Shown one piece after another: positions 7,351 through 14,790 of a stretch of DNA of 14,790 nucleotides. The notes below the pieces were generated by a model. It was given only the letters and a program-made list of their open reading frames with translations, made no database searches and was not told where the DNA came from. How positions within the stretch are numbered: the first letter of the stretch is position 1; each line of letters starts with the position of its first letter. Source of the DNA: Bryobacterales bacterium. Lineage in GTDB: Bacteria > Acidobacteriota > Terriglobia > Bryobacterales > Bryobacteraceae. The translations under genes were made by a program, and so were the position numbers. The stretch covers positions 4,528 to 19,317 of the forward strand of contig PKYZ01000594.1 in assembly GCA_003132865.1 (NCBI GenBank), read 5' to 3'.

Positions 7351-8586
7351 ATGCGTCATATTCTGATGTATTTGCCGGTGGCCTTGTGCTATCCGGCGAT
7401 GGCTCAACCATTGCCCGCGCTGGTGCGCGAGGCGCTAGAAAACAATCGAGAGATCCTGGCGGCGCAGAAGCGCTATGAAGCCGTGCGGCAGCGGCCCACG
7501 CAGGACAGCAGTTTGCCGGAACCCATGGTGTCGCTGGGATATAACAGCGTCGGCAACCCGCTGCCGGGCGCCGGGCTTGGCAGCCAAGTACTGGCAAACG
7601 TTGGCGTGATGGTCTCGCAGGAGGTGCCTTTTCCCGGCAAACTCAAACTGAAGGGCGACATGGCTTCGAAGGAAGCTCAGGCCGAATTTCAGCAATATCA
7701 GGCCGTGCAACTGGCTGTGATCTCCCGACTGAAGCAGGCGTACTATCACCTGCAATACACGTATGCGGCTACCGATCTCCTCGTCCGCAATCGTGACCTG
7801 CTGGAAAAGCTTTTGAAGGTGACCGAAGACCGATATTCGGTCGGGCGCGCCGCCCAACAGGACGTGTTCAAGGCCCAAACCCAAACCAGCATCCTGGAAA
7901 CGCGGCTGGTGAAACTCGAACAGGAGCGAAGGAGCCGGAGCGCTGAGATCGACAGCATCCTGAACCGGGCGGTAGGCGGACCGGTTGGCCGGCCAGAAGA
8001 TGTCAGACCGAAAGAGTTGACGGCGACGCTGGAGGAACTGCTTGCTGCCGCGCGTCACGATTCGCCGATGCTAGGCCGCGATCAGAAGATGATCGAACGG
8101 TCGGAACTGGCCGTCAACATGGCGCGCAAAGAATACTATCCCGACGTCACGCTCAACGCGGGCTATTACAACATGGGGTCGATGCCGCCCATGTATGAGG
8201 TTCGGGCGGATTTCAAGGTTCCGGTCTATTTCTGGCGCAAACAGCGAGCCGGCGTGAACGAGCAGGTCAGCACTGAGTCGCAGGCACGCCGGACGTATGA
8301 AGCCACGGACCAAGCGCTGCGCTATCAGATCCAGGACGATTTCCTTATGGCGCAGGCTTCGGCACGGCTCATGAAACTCTACACACAGACCGTGGTGCCG
8401 CAGGGGAACCTGGCGCTGGAATCCTCCCTCTCCACTTATGAAACAGGCAGCGTCGATTTCCTGTCGGTGCTTTCGAACTTCACGATGGTGCTCGACTACG
8501 AGATGAGCTACTACGACGAGGCGCTCAATTATGCGCTGGCCCTGAGCCGCCTCGAAGAGATGACGGGCCAGCCGCTCACGAATTGA
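7351..8586 (+). CDS. cusC: TolC-family outer-membrane efflux channel (CusC-type)
   Basis: This 411-residue protein is the outer-membrane channel of the tripartite metal efflux system. Residues 1-18 form a signal peptide (ending AMA before Q19). No lipobox is present, unlike E. coli CusC. The protein has the two-fold TolC pattern: long helices at about 25-45 and 100-195, strand segments such as PMVSLGYNSV and GVMVSQEVPFPGKL (89-102), then a second half with helices at 228-255 and 300-405. The sequence around QEVPFPGKLKLKGD is the conserved loop of this family. AGGTG lies about 8 bases before the ATG. The stop is 12 bases before the adaptor gene, so co-transcription is likely. Substrate assignment to copper or silver rests on the CusBA-type partners. 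Confidence 0.9.
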   Translation: MRHILMYLPVALCYPAMAQPLPALVREALENNREILAAQKRYEAVRQRPTQDSSLPEPMVSLGYNSVGNPLPGAGLGSQVLANVGVMVSQEVPFPGKLKLKGDMASKEAQAEFQQYQAVQLAVISRLKQAYYHLQYTYAATDLLVRNRDLLEKLLKVTEDRYSVGRAAQQDVFKAQTQTSILETRLVKLEQERRSRSAEIDSILNRAVGGPVGRPEDVRPKELTATLEELLAAARHDSPMLGRDQKMIERSELAVNMARKEYYPDVTLNAGYYNMGSMPPMYEVRADFKVPVYFWRKQRAGVNEQVSTESQARRTYEATDQALRYQIQDDFLMAQASARLMKLYTQTVVPQGNLALESSLSTYETGSVDFLSVLSNFTMVLDYEMSYYDEALNYALALSRLEEMTGQPLTN

Positions 8587-8598
8587 AGGCGATCCAAA

Positions 8599-10026
8599 AT
8601 GAAAATCATTCGAACCGTTGGTTTGCTGGTGGTGATCGCAGCCGCGTTCGCGGGCGGTTACATCTATAAGGCCGTAAAGGGCAGCACAGCAGAGACCGCG
8701 CAAAAAGGCGGTCGCAATGTTCTCTACTGGGTGGACCCGATGCACCCGGCCTACAAGTCCGACAAGCCGGGGATCGCCCCAGATTGCGGCATGAAGCTTG
8801 AACCGGTATATGCCGATGGCGGCGCCGCGGCTGTGTCAACCGGAGCCAATCTAAAGCCAGCCTCCGCGAATGATATCTCCACGATGGAAGTCGGCACAGT
8901 CCAGATTACACCCGAGAAACAGCAACTGATTGGAGTGAAGTACGAGCAAGTGGAACTCGGCGGCGGCTCCCGAACCATCCGCGCGGTAGGCAAAGTAGCG
9001 ATCGATGAGACCCGTATCGGCCATGTGCACACGAAGGTGGAAGGCTGGATCGACAAGGTGTTCGTCGATTTCACGGGCAAGCTGGTGAAGAAGGGCCAGC
9101 CGATGCTGACGATCTACAGCCCGGACATGTTGGCTTCCCAAAGGGAGCTGCTTCTCGCCGCCAAGGCAAAAACAATCATGCGGGACAGCGCCTTGCCGTC
9201 GGGTTTCGATCAGAGCGAGTCGTTGCTTCAGGCAACTCGCCGGCGGTTGGAATTGTGGGATCTCAGCGAAGCGCAGATCGATCAGGTCCTTAGAACCGGA
9301 GAGCCCATTAAGAACATCACCGTGTACTCGCCGATGACGGGTTACATCACCGACCGCAAGGCTTTCCCGCAAGTCAAGGTCATGCCGGACACGGATTTGT
9401 ACATAATCGTGGATCTTAGCCGCGTCTGGATCATGGCCGACGTATTCGAGTATGAAGCCCCGAACGTCCACGTAGGCGAAACGGCTCGCGTGTCTCTCCA
9501 GGCACTTCCTGGCAAGGGCTTCAGCGCTCGGATCGATTACCTCCAGCCGGAAGTCGATCCGATGACCCGGACTCTCAAAGTACGGCTCAATATGGATAAC
9601 CCTGGCGTGATGCTTAAGCCCGACATGTACGCCGACATCGAATTTCGTGTGAACATTCCGTCGAAACTTACGGTACCGGCGGACGCCGTGCTCAACGCGG
9701 GCGAACGCAAGACGGTCTTTGTCGATCGCGGCAACGGCTACTTCGAACCTAGGCAGGTGAAGACCGGTGAGCGCGAGGGTGACCGCATCCAGATTTTGTC
9801 GGGCCTCAGCCAGGGTGAGCGTATTGTCACGTCGGGCAACTTCCTGATCGATTCCGAAAGCCAAATGAAGGCCGCCGCGTCGGGAATGGGCGGGATGGCC
9901 GGGATGCCGGGAATGACGAATAAGCCGGCAAAGCCTGAAACGCCCGCGAACCAGCCGAAGGCTCCGGGAAAGCCCGGCGCGAAGGAGATGGGCGACATGC
10001 CGGGCATGGGAGCCGAAAAGAAGTGA
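8599..10026 (+). CDS. cusB: CusB-type RND periplasmic adaptor with N-terminal metal-binding domain and Met-rich tail
   Basis: This 475-residue membrane-fusion protein joins the RND pump to the outer-membrane channel. Residues 7-24 form a signal-anchor helix. A heavy-metal-binding domain follows at 43-71 (DPMHPAY ... APDCGMKLEPVY), related to that of the CopA pump here but with Asp for the first Cys. The barrel-sandwich parts are GWIDKVFVDFTGKLVKKGQP (149-168) and YSPMTGYITDRKAF (243-256), with the helical hairpin between (SPDMLASQRELLLAAKAK). The beta-barrel follows at about 272-350. The tail (429-472) carries MGGMAGMPGM and MGDMPGMG, Met motifs suited to binding Cu(I)/Ag(I). The stop overlaps the cusA GTG start in GTGA. 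AAGG sits about 10 bases before the ATG. Periplasmic metal capture and hand-off to CusA is the family role. Confidence 0.94.
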   Translation: MKIIRTVGLLVVIAAAFAGGYIYKAVKGSTAETAQKGGRNVLYWVDPMHPAYKSDKPGIAPDCGMKLEPVYADGGAAAVSTGANLKPASANDISTMEVGTVQITPEKQQLIGVKYEQVELGGGSRTIRAVGKVAIDETRIGHVHTKVEGWIDKVFVDFTGKLVKKGQPMLTIYSPDMLASQRELLLAAKAKTIMRDSALPSGFDQSESLLQATRRRLELWDLSEAQIDQVLRTGEPIKNITVYSPMTGYITDRKAFPQVKVMPDTDLYIIVDLSRVWIMADVFEYEAPNVHVGETARVSLQALPGKGFSARIDYLQPEVDPMTRTLKVRLNMDNPGVMLKPDMYADIEFRVNIPSKLTVPADAVLNAGERKTVFVDRGNGYFEPRQVKTGEREGDRIQILSGLSQGERIVTSGNFLIDSESQMKAAASGMGGMAGMPGMTNKPAKPETPANQPKAPGKPGAKEMGDMPGMGAEKK

Positions 10027-13000
10027 TAAACGCCATCATAGAGTTCTCGGCTAAGAACAAGATCATCGTCTTCATCCTGCTCGGTGCGGCGGTGATGGCC
10101 GGGCTGTGGTCGATGCGGACGGTACCGCTCGACGCGCTCCCGGACATGAGCGACACCCAGGTGATCGTCTATTCGCGGTGGGATCGCAGTCCGGACATCA
10201 TGGAAGACCAGGTCACGTACCCGCTAGTAACCGCGATGCTGGGCGCGCCGAAAGTGAAGGATGTGCGCGGATTTTCGGACTTCGGGTACTCCTACGTTTA
10301 CATCATCTTTGAGGAAGGCACGGACATCTATTGGGCCCGCTCCCGCACACTGGAATACCTCTCGAACGTCCTGCCGCGTCTGCCCCAGGGTGTCAAAACC
10401 GAGTTGGGACCGGATGCTACAGGCATTGGATGGGTGTTTGAGTACGCCCTGATCGACACAACAGGGAAGCAGAGCCTGGCCGACCTGCGCAGTTATCAGG
10501 ACTGGTATCTTCGCTACTACCTGAAATCGGTTCCAGGCGTCGCCGAGGTGGCGCCACTGGGCGGGTTCGTGCGGCAGTACCAGGTCAACGTCGATCCCAA
10601 CAAGCTGCAATCGTTCAACATTCCGATCAGCAAGGTAGTAGATGCGGTGCGCAGCGGCAACAATGACGTCGGCGGCCGCCTGGTGGAATTCAGTGGTGCC
10701 GAGTACATGGTGCGCGGCCGCGGCTACGCGCAATCGACCGGTGACCTCGGCAAGATCGTGTTGGCGAAGACTCCGAGCGGCGTTCCCATCCGGGTATCCG
10801 ACGTGGGAGAGGTGACTCTCGGCCCCGACATTCGGCGTGGCGTTGCGGACTGGAACGGGACAGGCGAGACCGTCGCTGGCATTGTCATCATGCGCCAGGG
10901 AGAGAACGCCCTGCAAGTGATCGAGCGTGTCAAGCAGAAACTCAAAGACATTGAGGGAGGACTTCCTGCTGGGGTGAAGGTCGTTAGCGCGTACGACCGG
11001 TCCGAACTGATCCTGCGCTCCATCGAGAACCTGAAACATACGCTCACCGAAGAGTTGATCATCGTGGCCATCGTCATCATGATCTTCCTGTGGCACATTC
11101 CCAGTGCCACCATTCCGATCATCACCATTCCCGTGGCAGTGATCATTTCATTCATCCCCATGAAGATGATGGGCCTGACATCGAACATCATGTCCCTGGG
11201 GGGCATCGCGATCGCGGTGGGGGCCATGGTGGACGCGGCCATCGTGGTGGTCGAGCAGACGCATAAGAAGCTCGAGGAATGGGAGCGCACAGGCCGCAAG
11301 CAGGATTATCACCGCGTGGTAATCGATGCGGTGAAAGAAGTCGGGGGCCCAAGTTTCTTTGCGCTGCTGGTTATCGCGGTCGCCTTCCTGCCAGTGCTGA
11401 CATTGGAAGCTCAGGAAGGCAGGCTGTTCAAGCCGCTGGCGTATACCAAGACGTTTTCCATGATCATTGCGGCGGTGCTAGCGATCACGCTCGATCCGGC
11501 CATGCGGCTCCTGTTTACCCACATGAAGAACTATGAGTTTCGGCCGCGCTGGCTGGCCCGGGTGACGAACGCCGTCCTGGTGGGCACCATCCATTCGGAA
11601 GAGACGCACCCGATCAGCAAAATCCTGATCAGGTTGTACGCCCCCGTATGCGAGCGCGCATTGCGATGGAAATGGTTCGTGATCGCCGGGGCCATTGCTC
11701 TGGTCATCCTGACCGTTCCGGTCTTCGAGAGGCTGGGATCCGAGTTCATGCCGCCCCTCGATGAGGGCTCGCTAATGTATATGCCTTCGACACTCCCCGG
11801 TATTTCTGTCACGCAGGCGCAGCAGTTGATGCAGGTGCAGGATCGCATCATCAAGCAGTTTCCCGAAGTATCCACTGTGCTAGGCAAGGCGGGCCGCGCG
11901 GAGACGTCCACCGACCCAGCTCCGTTCTCGATGATGGAGACCGTCATTGTTCTCAAACCGGAGACTGAGTGGCGGAGGGTGGACACCTGGTACTCTTCCT
12001 GGGCGCCCCAATGGGCGAAGGCCATATTCCGGAGGTTCACGCCGGATCATATCTCAACCGACGAATTAATCGAAGAGATGAACCAGGCGCTCAAAATCCC
12101 CGGCACTGCGAACGCATGGACCATGCCCATCAAGGCGCGCGTGGACATGCTGACCACGGGCGTCCGCACGCCTGTTGGAATTAAGATCTACGGGGCTGAC
12201 ATCAAGAAGATCGAAGATCTGGGCACTCAGATCGAGGCGTTGTTGCCCAAGGTGCGGGGCACGCGAAGTGTTTTCTCGGAACGTACCAGCGGCGGCTACT
12301 TCCTCGATTTCAAGTGGAATCGCGACGAGCTGGCGCGCTATGGCTTGAGCATCGACAACGCCCAGGACGTAGTCATGAGCGCCATCGGCGGCGAGAACGT
12401 CACTACCACCATAGAGGGCCGCGAGCGCTATCCCGTCAACGTGCGCTACATGCGGGATTACCGCAGCGATCCCGACAGCTTAGGGCGCGTCCTGGTGCCT
12501 TCCATGGACGGCCAGACCCAAGTACCGCTCGCACAACTGGCCGAGATCCATGTTGTGAGTGGTCCGGCTATGTTGCGAGACGAGAATGGCATGCTGAACG
12601 GTTATGTGTACGTCGATGTTGCCGGCCGCGATATCGGCGGCTATGTCGAGGAAGCCAAGCAGGTCGTGCGCGATAAGGTGAAGCTTCCATCCGGATATTC
12701 GTTCGCCTGGAGCGGCCAGTACGAGGCCATGCAGCGCGTCAAAGAAAAGCTGACCGTGGTTCTCCCGCTGACGATTTTCCTCATCGTCATGCTACTTTAC
12801 GTCAACACGAAATCGACGACGAAGACGCTGATTATCATCCTGGCGGTGCCGTTCTCGGCGGTAGGCGCTATCTGGTTCCTGCATTTCCTTGGCTACAACA
12901 TGAGCATCGGCGTGTGGGTCGGTTTGATCGCCCTGATGGGCGTCGATGCGGAAACCGGCGTCTTTATGATGCTGTATCTTGACCTGGCCCACGACCAGGC

Positions 13001-13286
13001 CAAAGCTGAGGGGCGGCTGCGCAGCCTACGGGATCTGCAGGATGCCATTATGCACGGTGCGGTGAAGCGCATCCGCCCCAAGTTCATGACAGTGGCGACG
13101 ATGTTTATGGGGCTGGTACCGATCATGTGGTCGGTTGGGACCGGGGCTGATGTAATGAAGCGCATCGCCGCCCCGATGATCGGTGGCATCTTCACTTCGT
13201 TCCTTCTTGAGCTGGTTGTGTATCCGGCAATCTATGAGGTATGGAAATGGAATTTCGAATTGAAAAAAGAACTGGCGCGCTCTTAA
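10023..13286 (+). CDS. cusA: CusA-type heavy-metal RND efflux pump
   Basis: This 1087-residue, full-length inner-membrane proton antiporter is the engine of the tripartite copper/silver efflux complex. The first helix is at about 12-30, followed by porter-domain motifs LPDMSDTQVIVYS (39-51) and the second-half FMPPLDEGSLMYMPSTLPG. Heavy-metal RND signatures are GAMVDAAIVVVEQTHKK (400-416) and GVDAETGVFMMLYLDLA (973-989). By alignment from memory with E. coli CusA, D404, E977 and K1020 correspond to the proton-relay residues. Of the three metal-site Met residues, two are kept (M637 in SMMET, M709 in DML) and one is Ile594 in STLPGIS. The GTG start at 10023 overlaps the cusB stop and has GGGAG 10 bases upstream. 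The next gene starts inside the 3' end. Copper/silver is the best guess from the whole cluster; other divalent metals are not excluded. Confidence 0.95.
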   Translation: MINAIIEFSAKNKIIVFILLGAAVMAGLWSMRTVPLDALPDMSDTQVIVYSRWDRSPDIMEDQVTYPLVTAMLGAPKVKDVRGFSDFGYSYVYIIFEEGTDIYWARSRTLEYLSNVLPRLPQGVKTELGPDATGIGWVFEYALIDTTGKQSLADLRSYQDWYLRYYLKSVPGVAEVAPLGGFVRQYQVNVDPNKLQSFNIPISKVVDAVRSGNNDVGGRLVEFSGAEYMVRGRGYAQSTGDLGKIVLAKTPSGVPIRVSDVGEVTLGPDIRRGVADWNGTGETVAGIVIMRQGENALQVIERVKQKLKDIEGGLPAGVKVVSAYDRSELILRSIENLKHTLTEELIIVAIVIMIFLWHIPSATIPIITIPVAVIISFIPMKMMGLTSNIMSLGGIAIAVGAMVDAAIVVVEQTHKKLEEWERTGRKQDYHRVVIDAVKEVGGPSFFALLVIAVAFLPVLTLEAQEGRLFKPLAYTKTFSMIIAAVLAITLDPAMRLLFTHMKNYEFRPRWLARVTNAVLVGTIHSEETHPISKILIRLYAPVCERALRWKWFVIAGAIALVILTVPVFERLGSEFMPPLDEGSLMYMPSTLPGISVTQAQQLMQVQDRIIKQFPEVSTVLGKAGRAETSTDPAPFSMMETVIVLKPETEWRRVDTWYSSWAPQWAKAIFRRFTPDHISTDELIEEMNQALKIPGTANAWTMPIKARVDMLTTGVRTPVGIKIYGADIKKIEDLGTQIEALLPKVRGTRSVFSERTSGGYFLDFKWNRDELARYGLSIDNAQDVVMSAIGGENVTTTIEGRERYPVNVRYMRDYRSDPDSLGRVLVPSMDGQTQVPLAQLAEIHVVSGPAMLRDENGMLNGYVYVDVAGRDIGGYVEEAKQVVRDKVKLPSGYSFAWSGQYEAMQRVKEKLTVVLPLTIFLIVMLLYVNTKSTTKTLIIILAVPFSAVGAIWFLHFLGYNMSIGVWVGLIALMGVDAETGVFMMLYLDLAHDQAKAEGRLRSLRDLQDAIMHGAVKRIRPKFMTVATMFMGLVPIMWSVGTGADVMKRIAAPMIGGIFTSFLLELVVYPAIYEVWKWNFELKKELARS

Positions 13287-14029
13287 TTGGACTGGCGCTC
13301 CTGGCGCCGGCGATCTTCGCCCAACAGGAGTTTCGTTACGAGGCGTGGCATGGACACTCGCGGCCACCGCACATTAAGAAAGTCGGCAATATGGGAGCAC
13401 TGGCGATCACCGAGTCGGGCATATCCTTCGCGGAGACGTATAAGGATGGGAAGAAACGGAAGCATCCGCACGCGTGGCGCTGGGCGTACCAAGACATCCA
13501 GCAACTCAAGATGGCTTCCAAATCCTTGACCGTCCTGACATACAAGGACAACAAGTGGAAACTGGGAGCGGACAGTGAATACGAGTTCGACCTCGTTTCG
13601 GACAGGACGTTTGAAGACGCGTATCTTTTCCTCAAGAGCCGGCTGGATCAGCGATTCGTGGCTGAAATTCCCGATCGCATCTCAGCGGTGCTCTGGGAAA
13701 TCCCCGTGAAGCACCTGCTCCGTTTCGGTGGCGACGAAGGCGTTCTCCGGGTTGGCGTGGACGAGATCGTCTACCAATCGGCGAAGGCCAGCGAGTCGCG
13801 AACGTGGCGATATCAGGATATCGAGAACGTCAGCACCACCGGGCCGTTCCAACTGACGATCACTACATTCGAGCGCGCCAAGACCCATTACGGCAACCTG
13901 AAAGGCTTCAATTTCGAGATGAAGCAACAGCTCGACGAGGCGCACTACAGCGACTTGTGGCTGCGGTTGAACCAGTCGAAAGGGCTCAAGATACTGACTT
14001 CGTACAGGGAGGGAGCCGGGGCACAGTAG
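13247..14029 (+). CDS. Exported tandem-repeat domain protein, unknown function
   Basis: This 260-residue protein follows and overlaps cusA by 40 bases. Residues 7-25 form a signal peptide (hydrophobic core, ending AIFA before QQ). The mature protein shows two related halves: residues 50-133 (GALAITESGISF ... WRWAYQDIQQL ... AYLFLKSRL) and 165-242 (GVLRVGVDEIVY ... RTWRYQDIENV ... LWLRLNQ). The pattern of strands, a WxYQDI motif and a closing amphipathic helix resembles a bacterial PH-like fold, duplicated. That is inference from pattern only. The ATG at 13247 is preferred over the in-frame ATG at 13241 because GAGG at 13236-13239 is 7 bases away from it, against 1 base. The overlap suggests co-expression with the pump. 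A role in the copper locus is unknown; there is no Cys and no obvious metal motif beyond scattered His. It is convergent with the NosL-like gene. Confidence 0.8.
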   Translation: MEFRIEKRTGALLIGLALLAPAIFAQQEFRYEAWHGHSRPPHIKKVGNMGALAITESGISFAETYKDGKKRKHPHAWRWAYQDIQQLKMASKSLTVLTYKDNKWKLGADSEYEFDLVSDRTFEDAYLFLKSRLDQRFVAEIPDRISAVLWEIPVKHLLRFGGDEGVLRVGVDEIVYQSAKASESRTWRYQDIENVSTTGPFQLTITTFERAKTHYGNLKGFNFEMKQQLDEAHYSDLWLRLNQSKGLKILTSYREGAGAQ

Positions 14030-14047
14030 TTTCTGTCGGCGGTCAGA

Positions 14048-14539
14048 CTATTTGGCGAATGCCGCTGCCGCTTGACTGAACGGCATTATTTCACCGCCGT
14101 GCTCCCGAGCGAACTGCACAGCGTCGCTCCGTTCGGCAAAAGCGATGAGGCTTGGCGCGCAACGGTCATAACGCAAATCGGCGGCCCGCTTGTCGCCATC
14201 TACAACTTCCTTTGTCCGCGCGCACATGTTGACGTCGCTTGCCCTCACAACGTATGCGCTATCGGGCGAAAGGGCTCTCCCCGTCAGAAACGCCGTCAGT
14301 TGAGTAACACCGATAGGCTTGCCCGTCTGCTGGTGTTGGGAAAGGGCGCACGCGGGACAGCAGAAGAGTCTCGAACGCCCGTCGATGAATGCCACCGTTT
14401 TGGAGTGAGCGTGAATCGGGCGTCTGCAGGCATAGCATTGATCGGCATCGGTATGGGCGAGGGTCTTCCATCCGGTGTAGCCTAGGGCTAAGACGGCGAG
14501 GATGCAAAGTAACCCGGCGATCCAGAGGCGTCGGTGCAT
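14048..14539 (-). CDS. NosL/TRASH-like membrane-anchored protein, putative copper chaperone
   Basis: This is a 163-residue protein with an N-terminal signal-anchor at about 5-24 and a periplasmic domain. CYAC (35-38) and CCPAC (60-64) form a treble-clef-like Cys set as in TRASH domains. After it come C106 and C127. The C-terminal motif SLIAFAERSDAVQFAREHGGEI (130-151) is close to the end of NosL, a copper-binding lipoprotein linked to nitrous-oxide reductase, where a similar AF...A..F...HGG pattern closes the fold. There is no lipobox here, and no nos genes nearby. Placement at the edge of a copper export cluster supports a periplasmic copper-binding or delivery role (inference). The ATG at 14539 has only AAGAAG upstream, a weak ribosome site. 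It converges with the tandem-domain gene, 18 bases apart. Confidence 0.72.
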   Translation of the reverse strand: MHRRLWIAGLLCILAVLALGYTGWKTLAHTDADQCYACRRPIHAHSKTVAFIDGRSRLFCCPACALSQHQQTGKPIGVTQLTAFLTGRALSPDSAYVVRASDVNMCARTKEVVDGDKRAADLRYDRCAPSLIAFAERSDAVQFAREHGGEIMPFSQAAAAFAK

Positions 14540-14790
14540 GATTGGCTTCTTTTTATTTTACGACAACCTGCGCGACGGAGACACGGAGAGGGGGCGTCAA
14601 AGTGATTAAACCCCGGTGTCGGTGTGCGTACGACACGCGGCCGCCAAAGTCGCGGAATATGTCCAAACTCCAGGAGCGGGTCTGGAGACCCGCAGCAGGC
14701 GTGGACGCCTGCCCCACAAGCCGACGGATGGATAGTAATGCAGGCATGATTAGACGCCCCAGCAGTAATCTTCCACCACTTTGTCGACGC
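14540..14790. other. Intergenic stretch without a supported gene
   Basis: These 251 bases run to the window edge. A 64-residue frame on the minus strand crosses the twin palindromes and has no recognisable domain, so I treat it as non-coding. The stretch should hold the promoter of the NosL-like gene; an AT-rich tract (tttttattttacg, about 14550-14562) sits just upstream of its ATG. Nothing else could be assigned. Confidence 0.5.
14676..14712. repeat. Twin 18-base palindromes (tandem hairpins)
   Basis: GCGGGTCT-GG-AGACCCGC (14676-14693) and GCAGGCGT-GG-ACGCCTGC (14695-14712) are each perfect 8-bp inverted repeats around a GG centre, separated by a single A. They share the same length and design but different stem sequences. 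They lie upstream of the NosL-like gene, not next to a stop codon. No T-run follows on the plus strand, so neither looks like a standard terminator. I infer a REP-like intergenic element. Confidence 0.7.

Noticed and set aside
8851..9864. 337-residue minus-strand frame opposite cusB
   Set aside because: It is a GC-driven shadow; the plus-strand frame is a clear CusB-type adaptor.
14553..14747. 64-residue minus-strand frame across the twin palindromes
   Set aside because: It is built largely from the inverted repeats, has no domain or clear ribosome site, and looks like a repeat-derived spurious frame.

Overview
The window is GC-rich bacterial DNA with two gene blocks. The protein styles suggest Acidobacteriota, probably a Solibacter/Bryobacter-like lineage: a divergent mlaEFD cassette, an ABC ATPase with an insertion after its H-loop, long GKGTxGKLL repeats in the MCE protein, and heptamer and hairpin repeats between genes. 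This placement is inference. No rRNA, tRNA, CRISPR array, transposase or integrase was seen.

Left block (1-4638) is mainly envelope and lipid functions. It starts with a degenerate 7-base repeat, then a small one-helix membrane protein (55-303). A convergent gene encodes a secreted SIMPL/DUF541 protein (1054-320). Divergent from it is a tight operon: mlaE permease (1173), mlaF ATPase (1952), mlaD MCE lipid-binding subunit (2792) and a YdjC/ChbG/HpnK-type deacetylase (3862). Its junctions are a 1-nt overlap, a 3-nt gap and a 4-nt overlap. The MlaF-like protein has Ser where the Walker B catalytic Glu is expected and Tyr where the H-loop His is expected. The MlaD-like protein carries five repeats at an exact 34-residue spacing.

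Right block (4652-14539) is a copper/silver export locus. On the minus strand is a CopA-type P1B ATPase with an N-terminal CPMHPE...CPICGM domain, which would pump the metal ion out of the cytoplasm. Divergent from it is a run of plus-strand genes: a small exported Cys/His-rich protein, a TolC-family outer-membrane channel, a CusB-type adaptor with its own metal-binding domain and a Met-rich tail, a CusA-type RND pump, and an exported two-domain protein of unknown function whose start lies inside cusA. A convergent NosL/TRASH-like membrane-anchored protein closes the block. Together these would move copper from cytoplasm to periplasm (CopA) and from periplasm to outside (CusCBA), with three accessory exported proteins that may handle metal in the periplasm. 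No copper-sensing regulator is encoded here.

The last 250 bases (14540-14790) hold no convincing gene but contain two adjacent perfect 18-base palindromes with the same stem length and GG centre. The most useful points for follow-up are the altered MlaF catalytic residues, the two unfamiliar exported proteins in the copper locus, and the twin hairpin.
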